A stretch of DNA of 64,000 nucleotides from Pullulanibacillus sp. KACC 23026. GTDB taxonomy: Bacteria; Bacillota; Bacilli; Bacillales; Sporolactobacillaceae. How positions within the stretch are numbered: position 1 is the first letter of the stretch; the number at the start of each line of letters is the position of its first letter. The position numbers and the translations under genes are program-made. Below the pieces are notes generated by a model that ran no database searches, was not told the origin of the DNA, and was given only the letters and a program-made list of their open reading frames with translations. Location: NCBI RefSeq assembly GCF_029094525.1, contig NZ_CP119107.1, positions 3,410,001-3,474,000 on the forward strand. The letters run 5' to 3'. This document shows, in pieces, positions 48,738-57,287 of the stretch.

Positions 48738-49643
48738 TTAAGCAGCTGTTCCGAGTTGAACCATATCCGGATGCAAGATACAGTTAAAGTCATTTTCCAA
48801 AGAGAGTTGATGATCTGTCAATGCGACTATCACCTTTTTACACTTTAGATGCCCTTTTGAGGACCTGAGATCCACATAATCAGGTTTCAGAGCGAGTACC
48901 GTTCGATGTTCACCGCTCACTCCTCTATAAGGAATGACCGTTAATCGATTCACCCAATCAGCAGGCAGTTTGGTGTCTGTTAGCACCTTCATGGGATCGT
49001 CCTGCAAATTAAGCTGAGGGAGATACTTTGCACAAACACTTTGGCTGACGAACATTACTGGAGATTGGCTGATCGGATGACGTAATTGGTTACCTGTATC
49101 CACTATGCCGACTGCTTCTATAATCGTTTTACCAATTTTCACTCTTACCTCAATGCGTTCCTCTGCCCGCCACTTTCGTATAACAACATGTTCCAAGCGT
49201 TTTTTTGAGAACCACCACAGGACCGGAAATCCAACTAGAATGAAGACCCAGCTCAGCGGATCCCCGTATTCAAAGGTACTTAGCTGAATACCTTTAACAT
49301 AGAATGATTGAGACTGAAGAAAATAATGAAGCGCAAAAAGACCGCCTCCAACCATAAAAGTGACGAAATAAAACATCCCAAAGGCCTGCAAGAAAAGCGC
49401 GGGTCGGTGATACCCAAAGACGATCAAAACAATGATTGCTGAATACACGAGTTTACCTATCGGGTTGTAAGCAATCACACCAAGAGGAGTAAAAAGCAAA
49501 ATGACAATTAAAGAAGCAAAGAAGCCGCCTAAGAAGACGCGCCACTTTCGAACAGGACGCTTTAGAGCAACCGAAGTTAATAAGATCAACATCGTATCGA
49601 TGAATAAGTTCATCAGCCAGACGACATCGAGATAGACCTTCAT
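48738..49643 (-). CDS. spoIIGA: sigma-E processing aspartic peptidase SpoIIGA
   Basis: SpoIIGA is a membrane protease of the sporulation septum that matures pro-sigma-E when signalled by SpoIIR. The 301-residue protein has five N-terminal membrane segments (about 5-150) and a C-terminal aspartic protease domain with the active-site motif AVGIVDTGNQLRHPIS near residue 183. The ATG at 49643 is chosen because the next upstream start (49670) lies inside the predicted promoter. Confidence 0.95.
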   Translation of the reverse strand: MKVYLDVVWLMNLFIDTMLILLTSVALKRPVRKWRVFLGGFFASLIVILLFTPLGVIAYNPIGKLVYSAIIVLIVFGYHRPALFLQAFGMFYFVTFMVGGGLFALHYFLQSQSFYVKGIQLSTFEYGDPLSWVFILVGFPVLWWFSKKRLEHVVIRKWRAEERIEVRVKIGKTIIEAVGIVDTGNQLRHPISQSPVMFVSQSVCAKYLPQLNLQDDPMKVLTDTKLPADWVNRLTVIPYRGVSGEHRTVLALKPDYVDLRSSKGHLKCKKVIVALTDHQLSLENDFNCILHPDMVQLGTAA

Positions 49644-49671
49644 GACTTCACCCGCCAAAGGTTTTGCCATA

Positions 49672-49748
49672 ATTATAAAAGCTCATCCATGAGATGTCTG
49701 TCGTTTCTTGACACTCATATTCCTGTTATTTTGAAGCATTTTGTCGTA
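49672..49748 (-). promoter_or_regulatory. spoIIG promoter with two Spo0A-like boxes
   Basis: The minus strand has a perfect TATAAT (49672-49677) 28 bases before the spoIIGA ATG. Upstream lie AACGACA (49699-49705) and TACGACA (49742-49748), 5 of 7 and 6 of 7 matches to the Spo0A heptamer TTCGACA, 43 bases apart. The first box begins 21 bases beyond the -10, like the unusual 22-base spacing at the B. subtilis spoIIG promoter where Spo0A~P activates sigma-A polymerase. Confidence 0.6.
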
Positions 49749-49835
49749 TCCAAACCGAGTCAAGCCTCCCTTGTTACGCCTAAGTTACCGAATAGCTTTT
49801 TGGGAGGCGGGGCAGGTGGGAAGCGGGGAGACGTA

Positions 49836-50400
49836 TAGCGGATTCTCGTTACACCTCTTTCATTTTTGTGTAACGACGATTCCCTATTCGCTCAAATCGA
49901 GGGCTTTTTGGCGTCATAGCGGATTCTCGTTACACCTCTTTCATTTTTGTGTAACGACGATTCCCTATTCGCTATAATCGAGAGCCTTTTTGGAGGCATA
50001 GCGGATTCTCGTTACACCTCTTTCATTTTTGTGTAACGACGATTCCCTATTCGCTCAAATCGAGGGCTTTTTTGGAGTCATAGCGGATTCTCGTTACACC
50101 TCTTTCATTTTTGTGTAACGACAATTCCCTATTGGCTCAAATCGAGGGCTTTTTGGCGTCATAGCGGATTCTCGTTACACCTCTTTCATTTTTGTGTAAC
50201 GACGATTCCCTATTCGCTCAAATCGGGGGCCTTTTTGGAGGCATAGCGGATTCTCGTTACACCTCTTTCATTTTTGTGTAACGACGATTCCCTATTCGCT
50301 CAAATCGAGGGCCTTTTTGGAGGCATAGCGGATTCTCGTTACACCTCTTTCATTTTTGTGTAACGCAAATTCGCTATTGGCTTGAATTAGAGGGTGATTT
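49836..50400. repeat. array of seven 81-82 bp tandem repeats, each with a hairpin
   Basis: Units start at 49836, 49917, 49999, 50081, 50162, 50244 and 50326. Each starts TAGCGGATTCTCGTTACAC, and contains a perfect 9-base stem (TCGTTACAC with GTGTAACGA) around a 13-base loop, with outer AGCG/CGCT arms, then a segment like AAATCGAGGGCTTTTTGGAG. Units are almost identical; the seventh diverges in its second half and a decayed partial unit follows to about 50455. The array fills the spoIIGA-ftsZ gap. No conserved reading frame is carried. Confidence 0.95.
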
Positions 50401-50463
50401 CTGGAATAACGGTAACGAGCATTCTCTATTCTCTCGTATTAGGGGCATTTTGGAGACTATTTG

Positions 50464-50520
50464 AAAAAAAGCCGGCTCAGTTAGTCATTTTCGTGACTTC
50501 CTGAGTCGGCCTGCTTTTTT
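50464..50520 (-). terminator. ftsZ terminator
   Basis: A long hairpin on the minus strand, GCCGACTCAG with CTGAGCCGGC plus an inner GTCA/TGAC step, followed by a run of seven T. It begins shortly after the ftsZ stop and separates ftsZ from the repeat array. Confidence 0.9.
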
Positions 50521-50531
50521 GAACCTTATTA

Positions 50532-51662
50532 TTAACGGCGACGCGTACGATTTCTTAAAAAGGTTGGAATATCTAGTTGATCCTCAGCCTCTGCAGCAGG
50601 AGCTGGGTTAGTTCGAGGGGCAGGCTCCTGTTCTTCTCTTATAGGCTGTTGACGAGTCTTTGTTCCAAAAGATTGGCGTTCAGTTCGTTGATTTTGAACA
50701 GGACGGCGATTCTCATTTTCTTCAAATCCAGTGGCAATCACCGTTACGATAATCTCATCTTTTAATTCTTCGCTAATGACAGAACCGAAAATCATGTTCA
50801 CTTCTTGATCTGCCGCGGTCGCTACGATATCCGCCGCTTCATTCACTTCGTATAAGCTTAAATTATTTCCACCAGTAATGTTCATCAAGACCCCTTTAGC
50901 TCCATCGATTGATTTCTCTAAAAGAGGGCTGGAAATCGCCTTTTTGGCTGCTTCAGCCGCACGATTTTCACCAGTAGCTACACCGATAGCCATTAAAGCA
51001 GAACCGCCTTCTGTCATAATGGTTTTAACGTCGGCAAAATCAAGGTTAATAAGACCTGGAACCGCAATCAGGTCGGAAATCCCTTGAACCCCTTGACGCA
51101 ATACATTATCGGCTTCACGGAATGCCTCAAGCATCGGTGTATTTCGATCGACAATTTCAAGGAGACGATCATTCGGAATCACGATGAGGGTATCCACTTT
51201 TTCCTTTAGATTTTCAATCCCGCCTGTTGCTTGTGAAGACCGTTTTCTCCCCTCAAACGTGAACGGGCGAGTGACAACACCCACCGTTAAGGCGCCGATG
51301 TCCTTTGCTATTTCGGCAATAACAGGCGCTGCTCCCGTACCCGTACCACCGCCCATTCCGGCCGTAACAAAAACCATATCCGCACCACTTAAGAGGTCTT
51401 CGATTTGATCACGGCTCTCTTCAGCCGCTTTTTTACCAATATCAGGATTGGCTCCAGCACCTAATCCTCTTGTTAGCTTCTCACCTAATTGTAATTTTAT
51501 CGGGGCCTTTGACAATTTTAATGCCTGTGCATCTGTGTTAACGCATATAAATTCAACACCTTGCACACCATTCTCAATCATTCGATTAACGGCATTAGAG
51601 CCGCCGCCACCGACTCCTATGACCTTTATCTGTGCAAGCTGTTCCATTTCCATCTCATACAT
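50532..51662 (-). CDS. ftsZ: cell division protein FtsZ
   Basis: FtsZ is the tubulin-like GTPase that forms the division ring. The 376-residue product has the N-terminal GTPase domain with [17 protein letters not shown], the tubulin signature [17 protein letters not shown] near residue 104 and NVDTD-like [10 protein letters not shown]. An acidic/proline linker (about 320-360) leads to the conserved C-terminal peptide [14 protein letters not shown], which binds FtsA, SepF and EzrA. AGGAGG precedes the ATG. It follows ftsA by 37 bases. Confidence 0.98.
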   Translation of the reverse strand: MYEMEMEQLAQIKVIGVGGGGSNAVNRMIENGVQGVEFICVNTDAQALKLSKAPIKLQLGEKLTRGLGAGANPDIGKKAAEESRDQIEDLLSGADMVFVTAGMGGGTGTGAAPVIAEIAKDIGALTVGVVTRPFTFEGRKRSSQATGGIENLKEKVDTLIVIPNDRLLEIVDRNTPMLEAFREADNVLRQGVQGISDLIAVPGLINLDFADVKTIMTEGGSALMAIGVATGENRAAEAAKKAISSPLLEKSIDGAKGVLMNITGGNNLSLYEVNEAADIVATAADQEVNMIFGSVISEELKDEIIVTVIATGFEENENRRPVQNQRTERQSFGTKTRQQPIREEQEPAPRTNPAPAAEAEDQLDIPTFLRNRTRRR

Positions 51663-51699
51663 GCTTTCGTTCCTCCTATATATAAAGTGCCGTAAATGT

Positions 51700-52989
51700 T
51701 TAGTCGAAGAATAATCCGAGCCAGTCTTTCACTCTTTTCGTGACGCCACTTTTATCTTTAAGTGGCTTGTCCGAGCTCGAGGCCGGACGTTGTTTTGCAG
51801 CAGAAGGAACTTTTTGTTGGTGCTCCACCTCAACGGCTTTAACCAGCTCCTTACCTTGTACTTTTACGTTATGATAAGCAAATTTGATTAAACCGATTGC
51901 CGATGTATACTGCGGTTCGCGTACTCCTATATAATCAGGAATCGCTATGCGAACATTATTTTGGAACTCATGCTGGGCCAGTTCAATGACGCCTGGCATA
52001 GCCGTGACTCCTCCAGTTAGAATGAGCCCACCTGGCAGATCCAGGACGCCCATGCGGCCCATTTCTGCAGCAACTAGCTCAAAGATCTCGGCAACCCTTG
52101 GTTCAATAATATAAGCTAAATCCTGCTGGGTAAAGGTTTGTTTGCTGGTTCCGCCTAACTTCGAGACTGAAAATGTCTCTTCAACGGATGCCTGATCTAT
52201 GAAAGCATGTCCATGTTTTAGCTTTATTATCTCTGCTTCTTCAGTGGGTGTTCGAAGGCCAATGGAGATATCCTTAGTAATATGGTTACCTCCAATTGGT
52301 AAAACAAAGGTCGACATGAGGATTCCTTCTTCAAAGTAGGCCACATTGGTCGACCCTCCTCCGATATCGAGTAAAAGAACCCCTAAGTTTTTTTCATCAC
52401 GTGTTAAGGCAATTGACCCTAAAGCAAGAGGCTGTAAAACCACATCCAGCACATCTAAGCCCGCTTTCTCAACACATCTTAGCAGGTTATGCAAAACGGT
52501 CTTGGACCCGGTTATGATCGTGCCTTCTACTTCTAAACGCACCCCCACCATACCGCGGGGATCTTTTATTTCTTCAAGGCCATCCACAATAAATTGATGA
52601 GGGATGCAGTCAATAATTTCTCTTTCCGGTGCAAGCGGAATGACTTGTGCGGCTTCAAGCACTCTGGCAATATCTTCATTGCCGATCTCTCGGTTAGGAC
52701 TTGAAACAGCAACAACCCCATGACAATCTTGCAGTTGAATGTGGTTGCCCGTAATTCCCACTACCACACTTCTAATCTTCATCCCTACCATTCTTTCAGC
52801 TTGTTCGACAGCCTGTTGTATAGAATGGACAGTATCATCAATATCTATAATAGACCCTTTCTTAATTCCACTTGACTCCGATTTCCCTATTCCGATGACG
52901 TTTAGAGAATCACCCGTCATTTCGCCGATGACGACTTTAACGGTGGATGTACCGATGTCTAAGCTTACATAGATGTCATTGCTGTTCAT
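51700..52989 (-). CDS. ftsA: cell division protein FtsA
   Basis: FtsA is an actin-like ATPase that ties FtsZ to the membrane and recruits later division proteins. The 429-residue product has the phosphate loop [17 protein letters not shown], the second ATP motif [15 protein letters not shown] near residue 208, [10 protein letters not shown] near residue 327, and ends in the amphipathic membrane anchor [22 protein letters not shown] precedes the ATG. A candidate sigma-H promoter lies upstream (53065-53094). Confidence 0.97.
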   Translation of the reverse strand: MNSNDIYVSLDIGTSTVKVVIGEMTGDSLNVIGIGKSESSGIKKGSIIDIDDTVHSIQQAVEQAERMVGMKIRSVVVGITGNHIQLQDCHGVVAVSSPNREIGNEDIARVLEAAQVIPLAPEREIIDCIPHQFIVDGLEEIKDPRGMVGVRLEVEGTIITGSKTVLHNLLRCVEKAGLDVLDVVLQPLALGSIALTRDEKNLGVLLLDIGGGSTNVAYFEEGILMSTFVLPIGGNHITKDISIGLRTPTEEAEIIKLKHGHAFIDQASVEETFSVSKLGGTSKQTFTQQDLAYIIEPRVAEIFELVAAEMGRMGVLDLPGGLILTGGVTAMPGVIELAQHEFQNNVRIAIPDYIGVREPQYTSAIGLIKFAYHNVKVQGKELVKAVEVEHQQKVPSAAKQRPASSSDKPLKDKSGVTKRVKDWLGLFFD

Positions 52990-53064
52990 TCTATGGCACC
53001 TCCCTCATCCCTGATTTGATCTATTCTGAATTCATCAGCGTAATATTTTTTAAATCCTAAAGAG

Positions 53065-53094
53065 GTATTCAACATAATAATACTTTAAACCTTC
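53065..53094 (-). promoter_or_regulatory. candidate sigma-H promoter for ftsA-ftsZ
   Basis: GAAGGTTTA (53086-53094), a 12-base spacer and GTTGAATAC (53065-53073) on the minus strand; each matches the sigma-H consensus RnAGGAWWW and RnnGAATWW in 8 of 9 positions. B. subtilis ftsAZ has a sigma-H promoter used at the onset of sporulation, which supports the call. The start is about 70 bases before ftsA. Confidence 0.6.
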
Positions 53095-53143
53095 TTTTTC
53101 ATAGATTTCTTTCAAAAAAATATGTAAAAAAAGCCTAGAACAC

Positions 53144-53512
53144 TCAAATAAGAGATTTCTCCTTTTCTTTCTTTCGGTCTCGCCATCTAACAATACCAAT
53201 TCTTCTTATTATAGCAATATTATTAAACAAACGAACACCAAAAGCAAAAACAGCGGCTAAATATAAGTCTACACCAAGTTTGACCCCTAGAAAAGCTAGT
53301 CCTGCTGCTAAAAAAATATTAAAAAAGAAACCTGAAACAAAAACAAGGTTATCATACTTATGCTCAAGCTGTGCCCGAATCCCACCTAATAGCGTATCAA
53401 ATGCAGCAAGAACCGCGATTGATAGGTAATTCGAATAGGCTTCTGGAATGGAAACATTTGAGAAAAAGCCCAAAAGGATACCAATGATAAGCCCTAACAG
53501 AGGGAGCCACAT
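53144..53512 (-). CDS. sbp: small basic membrane protein Sbp (DUF1290)
   Basis: This 122-residue protein is hydrophobic with about three to four membrane segments and a very basic end (RRIGIVRWRDRKKEKEKS). It matches the small basic protein found between the DUF881 genes and ftsA in Bacillales; the function is unknown. Its ATG shares one base with the ylxX stop (TAATG). Confidence 0.9.
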   Translation of the reverse strand: MWLPLLGLIIGILLGFFSNVSIPEAYSNYLSIAVLAAFDTLLGGIRAQLEHKYDNLVFVSGFFFNIFLAAGLAFLGVKLGVDLYLAAVFAFGVRLFNNIAIIRRIGIVRWRDRKKEKEKSLI

Positions 53513-54222
53513 TATGAAGACCCTCCTTTCGTCAGTTTAAGCGAATTGAATTGAATGGGGTCATTATAAGCTGGTAACGTAATGGAAGGCTTAACAGTGA
53601 CTTCAAGCGTTAAACCTGCGCGGGCAAAATCATCAAGAACCGAGGAAGACTCTAACTCTTTCTTTAACTTATTGGGGTCATCCGAAAGAACCTCAATATT
53701 AAAAGGAGGCTGCGGCAGTTTTTGATCATTGATCAGTAAGTCATCATGCACCATGCGAATCGGTGAAATATTAATAATCCGCTCATCGGAAACCGCTATA
53801 TCTGTTGCACCATACTCATTCAACACATTGATCAAATTTCTCATCATCACATCGGTCACACTATCACTGTCAAAAGGATCATTTCCTTCAATAAGTTTCT
53901 TTAATTGAATGAGATCCCCTTTTCCAGTTTTAGCTGTTACCCCTGCTTGCACCTTTTGCTGCTCCAGTTCTTCTTTCATCGCCTGTAGTTTATTATCGGT
54001 TTGTGAGTTTTCATATTTAGTTAGAAGCTGCTCTGCTTGAGACAATTGATTATTTAAAGTGATATGTTCTTTTTGTGCCTTTGCAAGATCGGATTGAAGT
54101 TCAACGATGTCTTTTGTATCCTTTTGTTTAGGATGACTGATGGTTTTAAATTGCAAAATGACCATAAATCCAAAAAACAATGCTACAATGGCGAGGGATA
54201 GACGTTCTCTCTTAGATGTCAA
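53512..54222 (-). CDS. ylxX: DUF881 protein YlxX
   Basis: The 236-residue product has one N-terminal membrane segment (about 10-26), a coiled coil (about 40-90) and a DUF881 domain outside the membrane. The role is unknown, but the gene is nearly always beside divIB and ftsA. It appears to start with TTG at 54222, preceded by GAGGGGG. It is a paralogue of the neighbouring YlxW. Confidence 0.88.
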   Translation of the reverse strand: MTSKRERLSLAIVALFFGFMVILQFKTISHPKQKDTKDIVELQSDLAKAQKEHITLNNQLSQAEQLLTKYENSQTDNKLQAMKEELEQQKVQAGVTAKTGKGDLIQLKKLIEGNDPFDSDSVTDVMMRNLINVLNEYGATDIAVSDERIINISPIRMVHDDLLINDQKLPQPPFNIEVLSDDPNKLKKELESSSVLDDFARAGLTLEVTVKPSITLPAYNDPIQFNSLKLTKGGSS

Positions 54223-54236
54223 TGAATATTCCCCCT

Positions 54237-54917
54237 CTACAATAATGGGTCCAGCGTCAAACTGTTTACTTTTTCCACGCTCACATCAATTCCTCGTTCG
54301 ATAAGCGTCTCAACGACACCGCCTGTCATATTAAGGCCACTCATTAACAAATCGGAATCGCCAATGGCACTAATGACGAATGGCGCGCTATGACGTTCGC
54401 CATCCACCTTCACAACAGGTCCAACACATTCTATATAAGAATGGGATGAAAAGCGTTGCCCATTAATAGCAATCGCTTCAGCACCAATGGCATTCAATTC
54501 ATAGATGACTTCCTGTATATCTTGTTGGTGAACAATGTAGTCATTAGGATCAGTCCCATTAGGAACATAGTTCGCATCCGAGAGAACAATTTTGACCCCC
54601 GGGCCCGATACTTTAGTTTGACCATTTAACATTCGATATTTAGTCAAATCCGTTACCAGCTTGCCGGCAGTTGTTTTTTGCTTGGCCAAGTTTTCTTCAT
54701 TTGTTTGAATTTTACCCCTGACCTTATTTAGCTGATTTTGCAGTGAGCGATTCGAGTTTTGTTCTGAAATGATCTCATCTCTAAGTTCCTTCTCTTGTTG
54801 ATACTGCGCATTCGCCGTACCATTTTCTATATGATGGTTTTTAACATATTGATAAGAATAGGCGAGGATAAAACCCGTGACTAATAAAATGAGAGAGAGG
54901 ATAATTTTATTCCCCAT
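54237..54917 (-). CDS. ylxW: DUF881 protein YlxW
   Basis: The 226-residue product has an N-terminal membrane segment (about 5-22), a coiled coil (about 40-90) and a C-terminal DUF881 domain (GPGVKIVLSDANYVPNG, ELNAIGAEAIAINGQR). Function is not established. The ATG at 54917 overlaps the end of divIB by 11 bases and has GGAGG just before it. Confidence 0.88.
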   Translation of the reverse strand: MGNKIILSLILLVTGFILAYSYQYVKNHHIENGTANAQYQQEKELRDEIISEQNSNRSLQNQLNKVRGKIQTNEENLAKQKTTAGKLVTDLTKYRMLNGQTKVSGPGVKIVLSDANYVPNGTDPNDYIVHQQDIQEVIYELNAIGAEAIAINGQRFSSHSYIECVGPVVKVDGERHSAPFVISAIGDSDLLMSGLNMTGGVVETLIERGIDVSVEKVNSLTLDPLL

Positions 54918-55695
54918 TAGTCTCTCCTCCATTAGCCTGTTTAGCTGCCGTACTTGGACTCCAATAAGCGCCTACTCTTAGCTGGACAACCCCTTTTTGA
55001 TTGTCAGGGAGATTCGCTAAAATGCTTGGGTACAGTTTCATTTTTGCAGCCAAAGTGGGAATGTTCGCTAGTGCCTGATGACCGTCATTTAAATACAGAG
55101 TGATTCCCTTTGGATAGAGGGCTGACGGTGTAAAATCAATTTCTGAAATATTATATAGAGTGGTGGCATTCATTTTTGACAGCTGCTCGGTTAATGAGCT
55201 CATCACCTTTCCTTCCTTAAACCCGATAAGGATTGGCGCATGAACTGGAATGACATTCGAAAGCTTACCAGACATGAATTGACCGTTAGCTAAAACCGGC
55301 TTGTACGAATTCTCCGTTTTCAGATAAGCAACCCTTTTATACTCCATTACATTGAGATCGACTCGCCCGCTCAAAAAGTGGGTCTTGACTGTGACCGACT
55401 TAATAGATGGGAGGGAGTTCAGATGGGCTAATATCGTTTTTTGATTGACACCCCATATCTTGCTTTTGGCAGTGAGGCCTGAAGCGGCTTTAATCTGAGC
55501 CGCGCTGAAATAGCGATTTCCGCTGACATTAATGGTTTTAACATTACTTAATGGCGATTCAATGTAAGTGACAATCAGGAGCAATATAAAAAATAACGTA
55601 ATATAAAAAACAAAGCGCCGATTGGTCTTTTGTTTTCGCTGCTCTCTTAGTTTCGGTATTCTGTCTTCAAGCTGAATGACCTTTCTGTCACTCAT
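54907..55695 (-). CDS. divIB: cell division protein DivIB (FtsQ)
   Basis: DivIB is a bitopic membrane protein that, with FtsL and DivIC, controls septal wall synthesis. The 262-residue product has a basic cytosolic tail, one membrane span (about 27-45), a POTRA domain (about 50-118, VKTINVSGNRYFSAAQI) and the FtsQ/DivIB beta domain. In B. subtilis murG and murB precede it; here a 456-base gap with a murB remnant does. It has its own candidate promoter. Confidence 0.95.
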   Translation of the reverse strand: MSDRKVIQLEDRIPKLREQRKQKTNRRFVFYITLFFILLLIVTYIESPLSNVKTINVSGNRYFSAAQIKAASGLTAKSKIWGVNQKTILAHLNSLPSIKSVTVKTHFLSGRVDLNVMEYKRVAYLKTENSYKPVLANGQFMSGKLSNVIPVHAPILIGFKEGKVMSSLTEQLSKMNATTLYNISEIDFTPSALYPKGITLYLNDGHQALANIPTLAAKMKLYPSILANLPDNQKGVVQLRVGAYWSPSTAAKQANGGETNGE

Positions 55696-55756
55696 ATTCG
55701 TTTACTCCTAATCTCATATGTATAGTTTGATCATGACCTGCTAATAAAGATAAACA

Positions 55757-55810
55757 ATAAAAACGACACTTTAAATGTCGTTTTTGTTAAAGTTATAAAA
55801 TATTATATCA
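55757..55810 (-). promoter_or_regulatory. extended -10 promoter and immediate hairpin before divIB
   Basis: The minus strand has TGATATAAT (TATAAT at 55802-55807), an extended -10 with a weak -35. Beginning about 10 bases past the predicted start is a perfect 10-base hairpin, AAAAACGACA with TGTCGTTTTT (55759-55785), that looks like an intrinsic terminator. It may be an attenuator or a stabilising 5' hairpin for the divIB-ylxW-ylxX-sbp transcript. Confidence 0.5.
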
Positions 55811-55933
55811 CAGGTTTCGCTAGATTTCTTCACCACTTTTAAGGTTTTGTGAGGCATTCAACTTCCCAATACCGTTCAATGTGCTAACAGTTCCGGATGA
55901 TCGACTTAATTTAGCTGGCAAGGGCAAGAAAAT

Positions 55934-56059
55934 TCATTGTTGTCCTGCTTCCTGATGACTAATAAAGTTTGCATGAAGAATAGACACCCGGGCCATGCCA
56001 GACTTGAAGCCTTTTAGTCCAGCGTGTTCTCTGAAGGAATTGCGGGAAACCTTTCCTGC
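55934..56059 (-). pseudogene. murB: murB remnant (UDP-N-acetylenolpyruvoylglucosamine reductase, C-terminal fragment)
   Basis: One minus-strand frame, ending in a stop at 55934, reads AGKVSRNSFREHAG, then LKGFKSGMARVSILHANFIS. I recall the C-terminal part of B. subtilis MurB as AGSIFRNPLPEHAGRLVEEAG then LKGHQIGGAKVSEMHGNFIV. The two align along their length with one deletion of seven residues (RLVEEAG). The catalytic Ser of AGS is Lys here, the start and about 85 percent of the protein are gone, and a stop cuts the end. It lies exactly where murB sits in B. subtilis, just before divIB. A functional murB must be elsewhere, since the step is essential. Confidence 0.75.
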
Positions 56060-56076
56060 TAAAATGTTCCCTTTAG

Positions 56077-56133
56077 TAAAATAAAATTGGCTTGACTGCC
56101 TCCCCTAAGGAAAAGGGTAAGCGTTCAAGCCAA
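56077..56133 (-). terminator. terminator after spoVE
   Basis: TTGGCTTGA and TCAAGCCAA form a perfect 9-base stem around a loop with an inner CCCTTTTCCTTAGGGG hairpin, followed by TTTTATTTTAC. It would close the spoVD-murE-murF-mraY-murD-spoVE transcripts before divIB. Confidence 0.85.
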
Positions 56134-56151
56134 CATTCGTGTTCTTAAGGT

Positions 56152-57252
56152 TTAATATTTTGCGTAACGGCTAATGTTTAATAGGACACCTACTGAGATC
56201 AGCATTAATGTCAGCGAAGACCCTCCATAGCTTAGGAATGGTAAGGTGATGCCGGTTACTGGCATTACCCCTGTTACGACAGCAATGTTAATCATCACTT
56301 GAATCGCAATCATCCCAATAATACCTACAGCGAGCAGGCTGCCATATAAGTCTGGTGCTTTTAAAGCGATCCGGATTCCCCGCCACAGCAGGATACAAAA
56401 AAGAAGTAATACAAAAGTAGCACCGATAAACCCAAGTTCTTCCGCTACAATGGCAAAAATAAAGTCGGTTTGAGGTTCGGGCAAATACTGAAATTTTTGT
56501 CTGCTTTCCCCTAATCCGAATCCGAGCAGACCGCCCGGGCCAATCGCATAAAGCGATTGGATGATTTGAAACCCGCTGTTTAGCGGATCTTTCCACGGAT
56601 CCATAAAAGACGTAATCCTTTGCATCCGATAAGGAGCAGAAATGATCAGTCCAGCAAAACCGATTAACCCCATAACGCCGAGAAAAACAAAATGCTTGAT
56701 TCTTGCCCCTGATGTAAAAATCATGGTGACACAAGTACCGAGCAAGACGGTGCCTGTACCTAAATCAGGTTGGAGCATAATTAAACCAAATGCAAGAAAC
56801 ACTAAAACTAAGGAAGGCAGTAAGCCTTTTTTGACGGTTGTAATGTATTTTTGATTTTCTGAGAGAAACTTAGCTAGAAAGAGGATCATCGCCATTTTCG
56901 TAAATTCAGATGGCTGGATCGAAAAAGCGCCAACGCCTAACCAGCTGCTCGCCCCTCCTCTTACTAGACCAACACCGGGTATCAAAACAACAATTAACAA
57001 CAAAAAACAAATTAGTAGAGCAAGCTTCGCCCAAGAGCGCCACGTCCAATAGCTAATGTTCATAACAAAGAACATCGCTGCAACGCCTATTCCCGCAAAT
57101 AAGAGCTGCCGTTTAGCAAAATAAAAGGCATCATCAAACTTATAAGACGCCCAAACGGCACTTGCACTGTAAACCATGATTAAACCGACTGCCAACAAAG
57201 TTAATGTTACTGCAATGAGTAAAAAGTCTGGCGCTGTTCTTACCTTTTGCAT
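56152..57252 (-). CDS. spoVE: SEDS-family glycosyltransferase SpoVE (FtsW-like)
   Basis: SpoVE polymerises lipid II for the spore cortex together with the transpeptidase SpoVD. The 366-residue protein has about ten membrane segments and SEDS family motifs: MVYSASAVWA near residue 27, QPSEFTKMAMILFLA near residue 116, and the C-terminal GVMPVTGITLPFLSYGGSSL. Choosing SpoVE over FtsW rests on its location after murD and on spoVD in the same cluster, as in B. subtilis. It could also serve in vegetative division. Confidence 0.9.
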   Translation of the reverse strand: MQKVRTAPDFLLIAVTLTLLAVGLIMVYSASAVWASYKFDDAFYFAKRQLLFAGIGVAAMFFVMNISYWTWRSWAKLALLICFLLLIVVLIPGVGLVRGGASSWLGVGAFSIQPSEFTKMAMILFLAKFLSENQKYITTVKKGLLPSLVLVFLAFGLIMLQPDLGTGTVLLGTCVTMIFTSGARIKHFVFLGVMGLIGFAGLIISAPYRMQRITSFMDPWKDPLNSGFQIIQSLYAIGPGGLLGFGLGESRQKFQYLPEPQTDFIFAIVAEELGFIGATFVLLLFCILLWRGIRIALKAPDLYGSLLAVGIIGMIAIQVMINIAVVTGVMPVTGITLPFLSYGGSSLTLMLISVGVLLNISRYAKY

Positions 57253-57287
57253 GTCCTACACACCTCGAGTCGCGTCATACAACCTGT

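Noticed and set aside
49741-49977. 78-codon plus-strand reading frame through the first repeat units
   Set aside because: It repeats the same peptide because it crosses the tandem repeats, has no ribosome binding site, and later units change length and break the frame.
49836-50400. Possible CRISPR array
   Set aside because: The units are alike over their whole 81-82 bases with no unique spacers, and no cas gene is nearby.
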